NCBI GenBank assembly: GCA_025738555.1
Contig: JAOVFP010000002.1
Location: 2,232,001 to 2,296,000 of the forward strand
DNA length: 64,000 bases
DNA from: Cyathus striatus
Lineage: Eukaryota; Basidiomycota; Agaricomycetes; Agaricales; Nidulariaceae
Direction: 5' to 3'
Shown: positions 34,681-47,531 of the stretch, piece by piece
Position numbering within the stretch: the stretch's first letter is position 1
Layout: each line of letters starts with the position of its first letter
The notes under the pieces: generated by a model
The model's database searches: none
The model's input: the letters and a program-made list of their open reading frames with translations, nothing else
What the model was told of the DNA's origin: nothing
Made by a program: the position numbers and the translations under genes

Positions 34681-36540
34681 TTTGTGCATTTCCTCTGGAC
34701 TATGTATACTTATTATATATTGAACTCTTCCTTACTAATGTTTACTTGTAACTGTTTACATGTTCCTTCCCTTTAATATTACTACCTGGTTCTCCAGCTG
34801 CAGCCATTTCACCTATGACTATAATCTAGAGGTGTACTACTAGTTTACCATGGTCTACATTTCATGGAGTTTACTTACCCCTAGGATGCCACATACCCAT
34901 GGGCATTACTCCATACACATTTGGACAAAGTAGTTTACTATATAAACTACTCCTGTAATGTAAATAGACTTCAGTTTCAAATCAACTATGTTCACACCCT
35001 TCTCCCACTTGAGCCTTGAGCCAACTCCACTATTTTGCCACTTACTCCACTTTGTTCTAAATATGGAACTGGAAGTCCAAGGGGTGCAACACACAAGTTG
35101 AAGCCAATGTTCCACTACTCCCATACTTGTTCACTATCTCCATGCACCCTACTAACATGTACAAGTTACTCTGCTACTTAGACTATCTCCTTCAGGGTTC
35201 TTGTCCTTAGTGGAAAAGAATGGGATGTGACACAGCTCCTGAGTCAATTAGAGCTGATGCCATATCCATGACAATACCTGAACCATTGGAGTCAACTCCA
35301 GATTTACTCCACTTTATGTACATTGAAAAGGGGTACTTGTATTCTAGTAGTGAAATTGGCTCTGTGTTTGCAACTTATTTCACTATAAAATTCACAAGAC
35401 TCTTTAAGTGCAAGTTGTGGGAAAGGTGGGTGTTCCTTCTTATTGTCTTATGCAAGTTTAAATCATTTGAAAAGCCTTTGAATCGAAATGCAATAGAATT
35501 TTATTGTAGAATTCAAGTAATACACCTTTGTACTACTTCAAACTTTGTAGAAGTGACTTAACAACCCTTTGCTAGTACAACTTCTTAGAAATCTGAAAAA
35601 AGAGCAACCCTTTACTCTTTATGAACCACTTTATTGAAACAACTAAGTCCTAGGCCCTCTCTGAAGTCTCAGAACTTCAATTCTTTCCAAAATGCGAACC
35701 AAAACACCTATATTCTTTGAAACAAATAAGACCTAAACCACTACCCAATACCTATTGTACCTGGGGAAGAAAGGTGCGAATCTGCTTACCTTTCTACCCT
35801 CTATAGTACCTACTTAAATATACAAAGCCAAGAACTATTATTATGATTTTCCCAGACATTGTATACTACATATATCTACCTGAAACACTTCCCCTGTCCT
35901 TATTTGTGTCTTTATTTAGCTATCATTTGACTATGAGTCACTCCGAGGCATTAGAATCCTCTAGAATGTTCAATTCCCATGATTTTCAGATGCTACAGTG
36001 TCTCATCATTGATCATTTTGGGTAGATCATCATAAAATTGTCATCTTTGATCTAATGTTTTGTTCTTATCTAGACCGGTGCCTCGGTGAGACCATGACCT
36101 ATCATACTAGAATAGGGTGTGCTAAATTCTAGCTTCCAATCAAGACCAAGATCATCCTGATTGATGAAGAATTGACTATTCTACATCACTTTGAAATATT
36201 CTTTAATTCATATTTATGTCATTGACTATTTGTTAGACTTCAATCCTGATGCCAAACAAACAACTTAGCGGTATCAAAGTGAAATTAAAACATATACAAG
36301 TCATGTGACTGGCAGAAAAGCGGTACCTTCAATATTTAATATCTTTTCCTACACACCAGGCTAATGGTAGGTTGGACATAGAAGCACTTGTACTATATTT
36401 TATGATATGAACTGTTGAATATTAACCCAATTAAAAGGCCAATAAGTACAAGGCTTGCTATTTTGTAGCAGTCCATAGATCTTTATTTATTATCTGGGGT
36501 TCATTAATGTGTACAGATTTAAGACTGTAAATGGTAGAAA
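34681..36540. other. Intergenic or decayed repeat DNA
   Basis: AT-rich with short frames (35220-35561 and 35843-36025) lacking domains. No LTR of the Copia element could be found here; if the 5' LTR and gag start existed they are deleted or too diverged. Confidence 0.3.
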
Positions 36541-36560
36541 TGTGCAATTTTTATGGCTAA

Positions 36561-37040
36561 ATGCACAGGTGGCATCACACTGCTAACTCAGACCCAAAAC
36601 AGTCAGATCACAGGTCAAATGGGAGACCTAATAGACAAGCAGGAGGATCTACATTAGCTGCAATGTTAGATGAGGTAGCGGGTGCCTGGACAGTGTTTTA
36701 CACTGATGAGGTTTTCAAGGATGATGAATGGGAGAGACTCATGAGGGGAGACACACCCACAGAGGAAACTAGTACCACCTTTTCCATCCTTGAGGATGAA
36801 GAATTACCTCCACTTGTCGAGCTATCAGATGATGAAGACATGGCGCCTGCAGAGATTCACAGTTTTGTGAGTGGACTGTGTAGCACAGAGGCAGACTCAC
36901 CTTGCAATGGCAAACATGGTGAGGATAATGATGAGGCTGAACCAACATGGGCTGTTGTGGATAGGATTTTGGACCTGGAGTGTGTTGCCATGTCTCCAGG
37001 AGTGGCTGAGTTGGTATCAGCTGCTGCTGCAGCAGGCTGA
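36561..37040 (+). pseudogene. Copia gag C-terminus/protease leader
   Basis: Opens near HRWHHTANSDPKQSDHR, with acidic stretches (SDDEDMAPAEIHSF) and a TGA after AAAAAG at 37038-37040. It continues in the same frame into CDLYNLGASHHMSPF, the D-x-G-A/S protease region. A zinc-knuckle-like Cys pair precedes it at about 36530-36570. The 5' part of the element is missing. Confidence 0.6.
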
Positions 37041-38240
37041 GGGATTGAGCCATGTGACTTGTACAATTTGGGTGCCTCTCATCACATGTCTCCTTTCCAT
37101 GAGAACTTCATTACATTCACAGAAATGACACCCTGCAACATTTCAGCTGCTAATCAAGTGTCTTTCAAAGTGGAAGGAGTTGGAGATGTCATTATTTCAG
37201 TACCCAATGGCTCCAATAAAGTCAAAATTTGACTCAAAAATGTCTTGTACACCCCAGCATTGGGATTTAACCTTGTATTGATTGGCCAGATTGATGATGC
37301 TGGGTATTACACCCTCTTCAGGGGAGGGAAGGTCGAATTTCATAGAGCCCAAAGTGAGGAGCCATTTGCGTCCATCAAGGGGGCACATGGGTTGTACTAT
37401 GTTCCGAGGGAAGGACAAGCGGCAACAGCTGTGGGAGAAAAGCTGTTGAAAATGACTGTGATGGAGCTTCACCATCAGATGGGCCATATTGCCCCATGTG
37501 CAGTCCAGGAGCTAATATCTAAAGGCTTGGTTTCGGGAATCAAACTCATGAATGGAGATGAGCCTCTTCAATGTGAAGCCTGTATCTGTGCTAAGACTTC
37601 TCGAAAGCCTATACCTAAGGTTCATGAAGGACTTCATGCTACTTCTTTTGGTGAAGAAGTACATTCTGACCTGTGGGGCCCAGTGGATGTTGAGACTATA
37701 GGACACTGAAAATACTTCATGAGTATAACTGACAATTACACTTGCTGGACCACTGTGTACTTACTTCATAATAAAGATGAGGCCTTTGCATCCTTCAAAA
37801 GTTTTCATGCATGGGTCAACATTCATTTGAAGGCTAACATTGCCTGTCTGAGGTCTGACAGAGGAGGTGAATACATGAGTAATGATTTCCACAACTATTT
37901 GGAGGAGCATGGCATTCAGCAAAAGCTTACTGTACATGATACACCAGAAGAGAATGGTGTATCTGAGTGCCTGAACAGAACCCTACTTGAGAAGGTGCAT
38001 ACTATGTTGTTGACTGCTAACCTTCTATCCTTCCTGTGGGGTGAGGCGCTGCTGCATGCCATATTCCTGAAAAACAGAATGTCAACCAAAGCCTTAAATG
38101 GACTGACGCCTTACCAAGCCCTGAATAATGAAGCTCCTAATCTTGCTGATCTTCCTTTGTGGGGATGTTGGGTTTGAGTTCATGATGCAGATGGTGGTAA
38201 GATTCGTACATGGGCACACCTCAGGTGCTAGGTGGGGTTT
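37041..38240 (+). pseudogene. pol: Copia protease-integrase
   Basis: Protease (LYNLGASHHMSPFHE), a connecting strand (LKNVLYTPALGFNLVLIGQI), the integrase HHCC finger (ELHHQMGHI ... CEACICAK), and the core (SDLWGPVDVETIGH, CLRSDRGGEYMSNDF, HDTPEENGVSECLNRTLLEK: D, D and E residues visible). TGA stops lie at 37230-37232, 37707-37709 and 38175-38177. A frameshift occurs at about 38235, before VGFDLHSKGHH. This is the Tramer-like Copia type common in mushrooms. Confidence 0.85.
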
Positions 38241-40320
38241 GACCTACACAGCAAAGGCCACCACATCTATTGGCCAGACAAGAAAACAATTGGGATTGAA
38301 CACACAGTTTATTTCACAGAAGACCAGGTACCAGCAGACAGTAAGCAATTTGAGCTTGTGGGGGAGGATTCTGGGGTCAATGACAAGCCCAACATTGAGG
38401 GGGAGTCTATAACAGCAGATGAGTCAGGGGGAGGCAAAGTATCATCTAATCATAACATACTTTTTAACTCATCACTCCCCAATATAGACACTTGTCCAAT
38501 GCATAACCAAAAGCCCTCCCAATATGTGTGCAACATCCAGGCTGGCATAGGAATGACCATGATATGAAAATCATCCCACACATCTCAACTACCCAAGGGG
38601 ATGAGAGTCCCAGGAGCATTTGGAGAAGAAACTATTGAGGAAGAGCGACAGATAGAGGACAAGGAGGCTGTTGAGAAGCAGCTTCAATTGGAGGAAGAGA
38701 TTAATGGTGTGGCAATGGTGGCAGCTATGGCTGAAGCTCATGAACTTGAACCCCAGTCCTATGCTGAAGCCAAGTGTAGCCCAGACTGGCCAATGTGGGA
38801 AGAAGTGATGCTGGAAGAGAAGAATGTGCTCAAGACACATGGTACATGGGTACTGGAGGAGCTGCCAAAAGGGACGAATGTCATCAGATGCCAGTGGGTA
38901 TATGCTGTAAAGCGTGATAGTGGTGGTGCTATCAAGCACTACCATGCTAGACTGGTGGCCCAAGGGTTCTCCCAAATTCCTGGTGTAGATTTCTTCAATA
39001 CATATGCACCTGTAGCCAAGATGGTGTCCATTCAAACTATCTTGGCATTTGCAACTTGCCTTGACCTTGAAATTCACCAGGTTGATGTGAAAAGCACATA
39101 TCTAAATGGGGAGTTTGAAGAAAATGAGGTCATATACATGAAGCAACCACCAGGCCTATATCTTACCTCAGACCCCAAGAAGGTACTACAACTTCTCTGC
39201 CCCATCTATGGCCTTCGACAGAGTGGAAGACACTGGTATTGCAAGCTCCTACATATCCTGAAGACTAACTTGAAGATGTTGCAGTATGAGGTGGACCAGG
39301 CAGTTTTCTTTCATGCTGACAAGAAAGGGATTGTCATCATAGCCATGCATGTTGACGACTTAACCATCACAACGTCTTCTATGGCCTTAGTTGATGAAGT
39401 GAATGGCGCACTGCAGAAAGATGTGGAGATATCTGACATGGGGGAAATCCACTGGATCTTAGGCTTTGTGGTCCACAGAAACAGGGAGGAATGTACCCTT
39501 TCGCTATCACAGAAAGCATATATTGAGTCCATCCTGGAACAGTATGGCTTCAAGGACTTGAAGCCACACGCAATGCCCATGAGCCCAGCAACAAAGTTAT
39601 CAAAATCCCAGGAGCCCCAAACTGCCAAGGAGTTTGCTGCCATGCAAAATAAGCCATATTACAAGGCTGTGGGATCTTTACAGTATCTATCCCTTGGTAC
39701 TTGCCCAGATATCACTTTCACAGTGGGACAGCTGGCCTCATATAACAAAAACCCCAGTATGGCTCACTGGAAAGCTCTTGAGTGGGTATATGTATACCTT
39801 AGCAGGACTCAAGACTATGAGCTGACCTTTGGACATAAGTCTTTGGACTTGGAGGGGTACAGCGACACTAACGGGATGAACTTGGAGCACTGACAGGCGA
39901 TTTCTGGCTATGCATTTCTTATAGATGGGGGAGCAGTATCATGGAGCAGCAAGAAACAAGATCTTGTAGCTCTCTCAACCACAGAAGCCGAGTACATGGC
40001 TGCTACCCACACTGCCAAAGAAGCCCTGTGGCTGCATTCCCTAATAGGCCAGGTGTTTGGGAATATTGAAGGGCCTGTCACCCTATTCAGTGATAACCAG
40101 TCAGCTATTGCACTTACCAAGGATCAGCAACATCATGCACACACAAAGCACATTGACATTAGATTCCATTTCATTTGTTGGATTATTGAGGAAGGGAAGG
40201 TGAAGTTGAAATACTGTCCAACTGACAATATGGTGGTGGACATGTTGACCAAGGCATTGCCCAGTACCAAGGTAAAGCATTTTGCACACAAGCTGGAATT
40301 GAGGGCACACACAGATTGAG
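38241..40320 (+). pseudogene. pol: Copia reverse transcriptase-RNase H
   Basis: The long frame 38601-39893 holds RT motifs: WVYAVKRDSGGAIKHYHARL, VAQGFSQIPGVDFFNTYAPV, QVDVKSTYLNGEF, YMKQPPGLY and MHVDDLTITTSS (the xVDD active site). RNase H follows with SGYAFLIDGGAVSWSSKKQ and the ALSTTEAEYMA block. TGA at 39891-39893 replaces a residue before QAISGYAF where Arg is usual; another TGA is at 38565-38567. RNase H ends at 40318, directly before a purine tract (GAGGGGGAG) and the 3' LTR. Only these few lesions interrupt it, so it is the best preserved pol in the window. Confidence 0.9.
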
Positions 40321-40326
40321 GGGGAG

Positions 40327-43300
40327 TGTTGGAGCATGCGATTGCTAAAGGCAATCAGTGCACTTTTGATGTGCTGAGAAGTCGGCTGGCAGGATGCCAG
40401 TACCATGATTCATATCCTTCATCCATAAGTGTCAGCTAACTACAATCATATAATGGCAGGGTTACATGATTGTACAATCAAATAAGCTAGGTGTTATATG
40501 ATTGTCTTTTATTGTATATGTACTAGTAATACTACTTACTTCAGGCAATCATAAACAATCATTGATTTGTTCTATTTTAATTGCACTACTATAATAATAT
40601 TATAGACAACCATAAACAATCATTGATTCAATCTATTTGAATAGTACTATTAAGAATACTATAGGCAATCATAAACAATCATTTATTAAATTTATTTGAA
40701 TAGTACTACTAGGAATACTATAGGCAATCATAAACAATCATTGATTACTATGACAGTAACTGGATATTACTATTGTATGAATTTGTCACATTCTCTGGTG
40801 TGTCACAGCTGTCACGAATGTCACATGCATCATAAAATTCATGCGCTCCACAGATTTACCATGCCTTGTGTACTTCTTGAGCCCAACAATTTCTCATGTG
40901 TTACATTTGTTACATATTTTGTGTGCATCACAAATGTCATGTTTTTCTCATGGGTCACAACTGTCACATATATTCTCGTGCTTCACATGTTTCCTGTGCA
41001 TCATATCTGTCACATTCTTCCTGCATGTCACATTTGTTACACATATTCCCATATGTTATATATGTCACGCATATACCCACGCTTCATAATTGTCACGCTT
41101 TTCCCACGCGTCACATTTGTCACATTCTTCTTGTGCTTCATATATGTCACACATTTCCCAGTCACAATTGTCACACATTTCCCAGTCACAATTGTCACAC
41201 ATTTTTCCGTGTGTCACAATTGTCACGCATATTCCTACATATCACATTTGTCACGCTTTTCCCACGCGTTACATATGTCACATTTTTCTCGCGCTTCATA
41301 TGTCACACATTTTCCTGTGTGTCACAAATGTCACACTTTTCACCCTTTTACTCATTTTCTCACACTTCACATATGTCATGCATGTCACACACATCAAACT
41401 TTTCACACTCATCACACATGTCACATTACATTTGTCTCATTTTTCATGCTTATTACATGTCATATCTTTGATGTTCATGTTACATTTGTCACAATTTTCA
41501 CAGCTTAGTAATGTAATTCAGCCTTTGACATTGAAAACATATTTAGATTTGAAAACTATGTTAAAAGAAGGATGCTCAGCAATAGCATATGCATGGACCA
41601 CTTTCTGATGCTATTTGAGTAGTTACCTGTTTGATCCTGTCAGTAGTCATATGCTTGTCTCAAAGATTAAGGCATGCATGTCTTGAGTATAAATAACATA
41701 CTATACCATTATGATCTCAAATTTAGGCTCACAAGCAAAGTAAGCAGTTGCAAATTTTGACCATGCTTGTTGTACCTCTCTGTTCAGGCCTAACTGTAAT
41801 GTGTAATGAATCCAGGATCTGTTCAAGTTCACAGTGCCATGTAATGAGTGACTGAACAGTTGGTTGTAATAGTACAGTATATCAGAGGTGTAAACACATA
41901 TGGCAGTGTAAAAGTGAAATTGATTGTGACAAAATATCAATAAGAGTGGAGATGATTTTCATTACTTCTCCGTATCAATAAAGCAAACAGTCATGTAGTC
42001 ACATACAGGAAGCATATATGTGACTCATTAACATATGTTGAAGATATTAGTATATACTATAACCAATGGTTGATGCAAGAATCATTATTATCTAATGACT
42101 GAGATGTGTAAGTTTGATGTGTGATCAAATGTAAGATGCAAAAATAAGTACTTATATGTACAGTTGTCATATCTTGCATCAGATAAGTAAAACTTGAAAA
42201 ATTCTACATATTACATTAAGTCCAAGAAATCATGTGTTGCAGGTGTAATATGTGACAAGTTGGAGAACACTTGTACCATGTCAAAAATGTGGCAAATGTA
42301 ATCCAATTTGAGAATATAACAAACTTGACATGTGACATGTAACAAAGACATGATACACATGAAAACTGTGATGGGCAGATAGAGTATAACAAGTGACATG
42401 CTTGAAAATTATGTGGATTGACACTCATCAAAGGCATGATGCATGCAAAGTGTGACAAATGTAACATGCACATCAAAGATATGATATGGAAGCATAAAAG
42501 TGAGATAAATGTGACATATGAAATACATGACAAATGTAACAATGTGACACACGTGACGAGCGAGAAAGTGTGACATGTGTGACATATGTGCGGCGCGGGA
42601 AAATGTGTGACATATGAAGCGCGAGAAGAATGTGACATATGTAACGCGTGGGAAAAGCGTGACAAATGTGATATGTAGGAATATGCGTGACAATTGTGAC
42701 ACACGGAAAAATGTGTGACAATTGTGACTGGGAAATGTGTGACATATATGAAGCACAAGAAGAATGTGACAAATGTGACGCGTGGGAAAAGCGTGACAAT
42801 TATGAAGCGTGGGTATATGCGTGACATATATAACATATGGGAATATGTGTAACAAATGTGACATGCAGGAAGAATGTGACAGATATGATGCACAGGAAAC
42901 ATGTGAAGCACGAGAATATATGTGACAGTTGTGACCCATGAGAAAAACATGACATTTGTGATGCACACAAAATATGTAACAAATGTGACACATGAGAAAT
43001 TGTTGGGCTCAAGAAGTACACAAGGCATGGGAAATCTGTGGAGCACGTGAATTTTATGATGCATGTGACATTCGTGACAGCTGTGACACACCAGAGAATG
43101 TGACAAATTCATACAATAGTAATATCCAGTTACTGTCATAGTAATCAATGATTGTTTATGATTGCCTATAGTATTCCTAGTAGTACTATTCAAATAAATT
43201 TAATAAATGATTGTTTATGATTGCCTATAGTATTCTTAATAGTACTATTCAAATAGATTGAATCAATGATTGTTTATGATTGTCTATAATATTATTACAG

Positions 43301-43670
43301 CAGTGCAGTTAAAATAAAACAAATTAGTGATGTTTATGATTGCCTGAAGTAAGTAGTATTACTAGTACATATACAATAAAAGACAATCATATAACACCTA
43401 GCTTACTTGATTGTACAATCATATAACACCTGGCTTATTCGATTGTACAATCATGTAACCCTGCTATTATATGATCAAATTAGCTGACATGCCTCCTTCA
43501 TCTGCTTCCATCTTTGTAAATGTTCCTTTATATAAGTAGATTAGAAAGCATGACAGCTCTCCTCAGACTTGCTACTCATGTGAGACCTGAGGTGAGCTGT
43601 ATGTGTTGATATCTTTCTTACCTTATGCTTACATTACCTATTGTAGTACTTATATCATTCAATAGGTAAT
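40327..43670 (+). repeat. Copia 3' LTR, split by a 3-kb insertion
   Basis: First part 40327-40422 (TGTTGGAGCATGCGATTGC...), second part from 43502 to roughly 43670 (TATATAAGTAGATTAGAAAGC, CTCTCCTCAGACTTGC). The split halves correspond to the related solo LTR at 47532 (TGTTGGAATGCAAAGAG ... GTTGATTAGAAAGC ... CTCTCCTCAG). The exact 3' end is uncertain; a short duplication of TACTTATATCATTCAATAG follows. Confidence 0.65.
40423..43493. mobile_element. Palindromic non-autonomous element with ~1.07-kb inverted arms
   Basis: Arms 40423-41500 and 42400-43493 are reverse complements of each other (GTCAGCTAA ... ATCATATAAT.GCAGGGTTACATG at the outer ends). A central spacer of about 900 bp holds no gene I recognise. 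The 8 bp TCCTTCAT occur immediately outside both ends (40415-40422 and 43494-43501), consistent with an 8-bp target-site duplication. The arms are full of TGTCACA motifs at 15-30-bp spacing. The long frames in the arms (270 and 325 residues, Cys/His/Ser-rich) simply translate the repeat. Confidence 0.8.
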
Positions 43671-44785
43671 ACATAGACTTGCTACTCATGCGAGACCTGA
43701 GTACTTATATCATTCAATAGAATCTCACTACTCTTACATGGAAGAGGTTGGTAAAGTAGGGCATGGTCAAAGGAATAATAATAAAAATACATTATATTCT
43801 TCAATGACTTATGAAGAACACTAAATGATACATAGTAGTTGCACAGTATTAGTAGTACTATCTTTAACTAAAATTATTGCAAGTCATGACAATTTTTTTG
43901 ATTTTCAGCTGTTCTCAAATTTCCTCATACCTCTGTTCATGGAGCAGTGTGACACATTATGAAATGTATATCTGCTCATGTTCATGGCATTGTGTGATGT
44001 GTTACTGAACAGTTGGTCAAAATGGTGCAGTACTATTACCAGATTGTCACAGTACATTGTTGGTCTTGAGTGCAGAAAACCATTGGAAGCTGGGAATGGC
44101 TATCATCAAAATAAAGCGAGTGAAATGAGAGCTATGGTTGAGAAGTACTATCATGATGCATAAGCCCCTAACTGGATCAATTTTGAGTGGAACAACTGGA
44201 ATGCTGGAGGTACTATGAAGACTTATAGTTTTAGTTTTAATAGAACAATAATGTCTTATAATTTATGATGAATTCACTCTCTTCAGTTTTAACTGCATGC
44301 TTTGTTAGTTCATTGTTAGTGCTCAAACTACACTATTGGAGCTAAAGTACCTAGTTTAGCACAACATAGTGTAAATGTAAATAGTAATAATAAAACTCAC
44401 ACCACATACACTCACTAAGAAAGTGCTCAGTGGGTAAGACTTGGATGCAAGGTGCTTCTGGGCGAAGTAAAGTAATGAAGAGTTGTTGAAGACCAATGTT
44501 CAAGACGAAATGTGAGCTTAGTGAACACTTTGATGTGTGTTTTGATGCATATTCCTTAATCTCAGACTTAACATGGGCTTATGACTTCTCACTTTCATTG
44601 CACTCAGAATCTTGTTGCTCACACAAATATGAATGCAAACTGCTAGGTGGTATTTCTCAGGGCACAGGAGACTGCCCTCATACTACTCTACTCTACCTAT
44701 TAAATATTATACAGAACTACAGCTAGAGAAACTATATAGTTGATACAAATACAGTAATTTACACATTAGGTAAGCAGTAAGGTAG
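43671..44785. other. Intergenic, short unassigned frames
   Basis: Contains a possible decayed coding exon at 43978-44163 (MFMALCDVLLNSWSKWCSTI, ending at TAA) and a second frame 44496-44726. Similar wording appears on the minus strand at 41701-41940 (FSHSLHGTVNLNRSWIHY), suggesting a low-copy repeat. No function is assigned. Confidence 0.3.
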
Positions 44786-44793
44786 ACATTTAG

Positions 44794-46495
44794 CAGTAAT
44801 TTACACTCCCCCAAGAGGTCTGTACAGATCTGTATGGATCCGCACAGATCCGTACGGAATCCGCACGGAATCCGAAAATTCCGTACGGATCCGTACAGAC
44901 CTGTATAGATACCATACAGAATTTATATAGTGGTTATTATTATTATTAGAGGTGAATATTCTATATGAATTCCATACATATTCTGCATGGATTCTGTGTG
45001 GATTCATGCATTGCTACCTTGTCACAGGTGTCAAGTGTGACACTACATGAAATCTGTGATACACTCAATATATAGTATCATGCTCAATGCATAGTGTCAT
45101 GCTTAATGTATAGTATCACACTCAATGCATAGTGTCACACTCAACACTTAGTGTCATGCTTAATGTGTAGTGTCACACTCAACACTTAGTGTCACACTCA
45201 ACACTTAGTGTCACACTCAACACTTAGTGTCACACTCAACACTTAGTGTCACACTCAACACTTAGTGTCACACTCAACACTTAGTGTCACACTCAACCCT
45301 TAGTGTCATGCTTAACCCTTAGTGTCATACATAATGCAGAGTGTCACACTCAACACTTAGTGTCATGCTTAACCCTTAGTGTCACACTCAACCCTTAGTA
45401 TCACACTCAACCCTTAGTATCACACTCAACCCTTAGTATCACACTCAACCCTCAGTGTCACACTCAACCCTTAGTATCACACTCAACCCTTAGTATCACA
45501 CTCAACTCATAGTGTCACACTCAACCCTTAGTATCACACTCAACACTTAGTGTTACACTCAATGCTTAGTGTCACACTCAACCCATAGTGTCACACTCAA
45601 CCCTCAGTGTCACACTCAACCCATAGTGTCACACTCAACCCTCAGTGTCACACTCAACACTTAGTGTCACACTCAACCCCTAGTGTCACACTCAGTGCTT
45701 AGTGTCACACTCAACACTTAGTGTCACACTCAACCCTCAGTGTCACACTCAATGCTTAGTGTCACACTCAACCTCTAGTGTCACACTCAATGCTTAGTGT
45801 CACACTCAACCCATAGTGTCACACTCAATGCTTAGTGTCACACTCAACCCATAGTGTCACACTCAATGCTTAGTGTCACACTCAACCCCTAGTGTCACAC
45901 TCAGTGCTTAGTGTCACACTCAACCCTCAGTGTCACACTCAATACTTAGTGTCACACTCAACCCCTAGTGTCACACTCAGTGCTTAGTGTCACACTCAAC
46001 CCTCAGTGTCACACTCAATGCTTAGTGTCACACTCAATCCCTAGTGTCACGCTTAACCCTTAGTGTCACACTCAATGCATAGTGTCACACTTAACCCTTA
46101 GTATCACACTCAACACTCAATGTCACAATTAATGTATAGTGTCACGCTTAAACCTTAGTGTCACGCTTAATGGAGAGTGTCACACTTAGTGCTTAGTATT
46201 ACACAATTTTCTATTCTAATTTTCTATAAGGAAATAAGTATAATAAGATTCTGTACAGATTCTGTACAGAATCTGTACAGAATTTTTCAGGTCTGTAATG
46301 CGGAATTCTGCGGAATCCGCACGGAATTTTTGATTCTGTGCGGAATCTGTGCAGAATCTGTACAGACCCAAAAAAACCTCTGCCAAAAAAAAAAAAATCT
46401 GTGCAGATTCCACACAGATTCCGAAAATTCCGTACGGAATCCGCACGGATTCCGCGCGGATCTGTACAGAACACCTGGCTAAGTGTAAAGAGCTC
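44794..46495. mobile_element. KDZ non-autonomous element, copy 5 (1702 bp)
   Basis: From CAGTAATTTACACTCCCCC to GGCTAAGTGTAAAGAGCTC, flanked by perfect ACATTTAG duplications (44786-44793 and 46496-46503). A-domain about 44794-45025, array 45030-46205, B-domain 46206-46495. It is the cleanest single member for defining the family. Confidence 0.95.
45030..46205. repeat. 19-bp minisatellite of copy 5 (about 62 units)
   Basis: Complementary orientation (GTGTCACACTCAACACTTA). The first seven units after 45170 are nearly identical, the rest mixed. The tail TATTACACAATTTTCTATTC matches the tails of other copies. Confidence 0.85.
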
Positions 46496-46503
46496 ACATT
46501 TAG

Positions 46504-47531
46504 ACTGGATACCGGCATCTTGGATGGACCAGAGTAAATCACAGATAGACAAACATACAAGTGCCAAGAATGCATCCATATGGGAAGATAGCGAAGGACA
46601 ATAATTCATCCTGCAGGAAGAACACTCCATATGGAGGCATGATGCCACACGCTTTGATGCATGGAAATGGGAACTGCTGAATCAGCCCACCAGGAATGCC
46701 AGGTCTCAGACCTAGCCAGGTGCCTATGACATGCTGATGCACAGCACTGGTACAGGGTGGTTAGATAGCGGCACTTGCCATGAGTCTGGTCCTCAGGCCT
46801 TTTCCTATGACACAATAACATTGCTTCAATAATCTATTATTAGAATAGACATGCACTTAGCTTGATTTCTGGCCTTACTAGTAATTATCTCTCACTGATG
46901 TCAAGAATAAGCTCTGACCTCAATGTTTCTATTCTTAGACACTTTCCTACTTAGGCTAGTAATGTCCCTTATTAGCATGAATCATTCCCACACTAGCTAA
47001 TGGTCTGGGACCTCTACCTTAGCTACTAAATACAACCCATATTATTATACCATTTGTAAGTAGCATGTAGAATATAGAGATAATGTTTTTATAGTAGGTA
47101 GAAGTATGCTAGGCATATTAGAGCTATTCTACTACTTCATGTTAATACTCTGAGTCCTGCTTAATATTGAACACCTTATAGCTTTATTATAACTCCTCAT
47201 ATATTGTGTTTACTTTCTGCCTACCATACCTGCTTTCTTTTGAGGATTTTTGTGTCATTTCTATACCCTCCAGGAGTCCCTATTAAGTAGTAGTTCAACT
47301 ATTAACATCAGCAAATTCCCCAGGCACTAAATTAGTGTAATTAGTTCAATAAGGGGTACCCATCACCTAATTACATCTAATCTTTACTTATTCAGGGCTT
47401 ATATTCATAAGTAAGTGTTAATAAGTAAAGATAAGCCACCACCAGTAACTAATTGCAACCTAGTAATCACCAAATGCTATTTGTTTCATTACATATAATG
47501 TACTTATTTGATACTTAAATATACTTACCCA
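46504..47531. other. Intergenic region
   Basis: No gene recognised. Minus-strand frames at 46742-46539 and 46821-46606 lack domains. AT-rich with scattered ACTAATTA motifs to 47500. Confidence 0.3.

Noticed and set aside
40696..43193. Long Cys/His/Ser-rich open frames (270 and 325 residues)
   Set aside because: They translate TGTCACA repeats in the two palindrome arms and mirror each other; no domain or splice context.
16280..46495. Calling the 19-bp-array elements hAT because of the 8-bp duplication
   Set aside because: Both ends match the element that carries a KDZ transposase; 8-bp duplications are also known for Zisupton.
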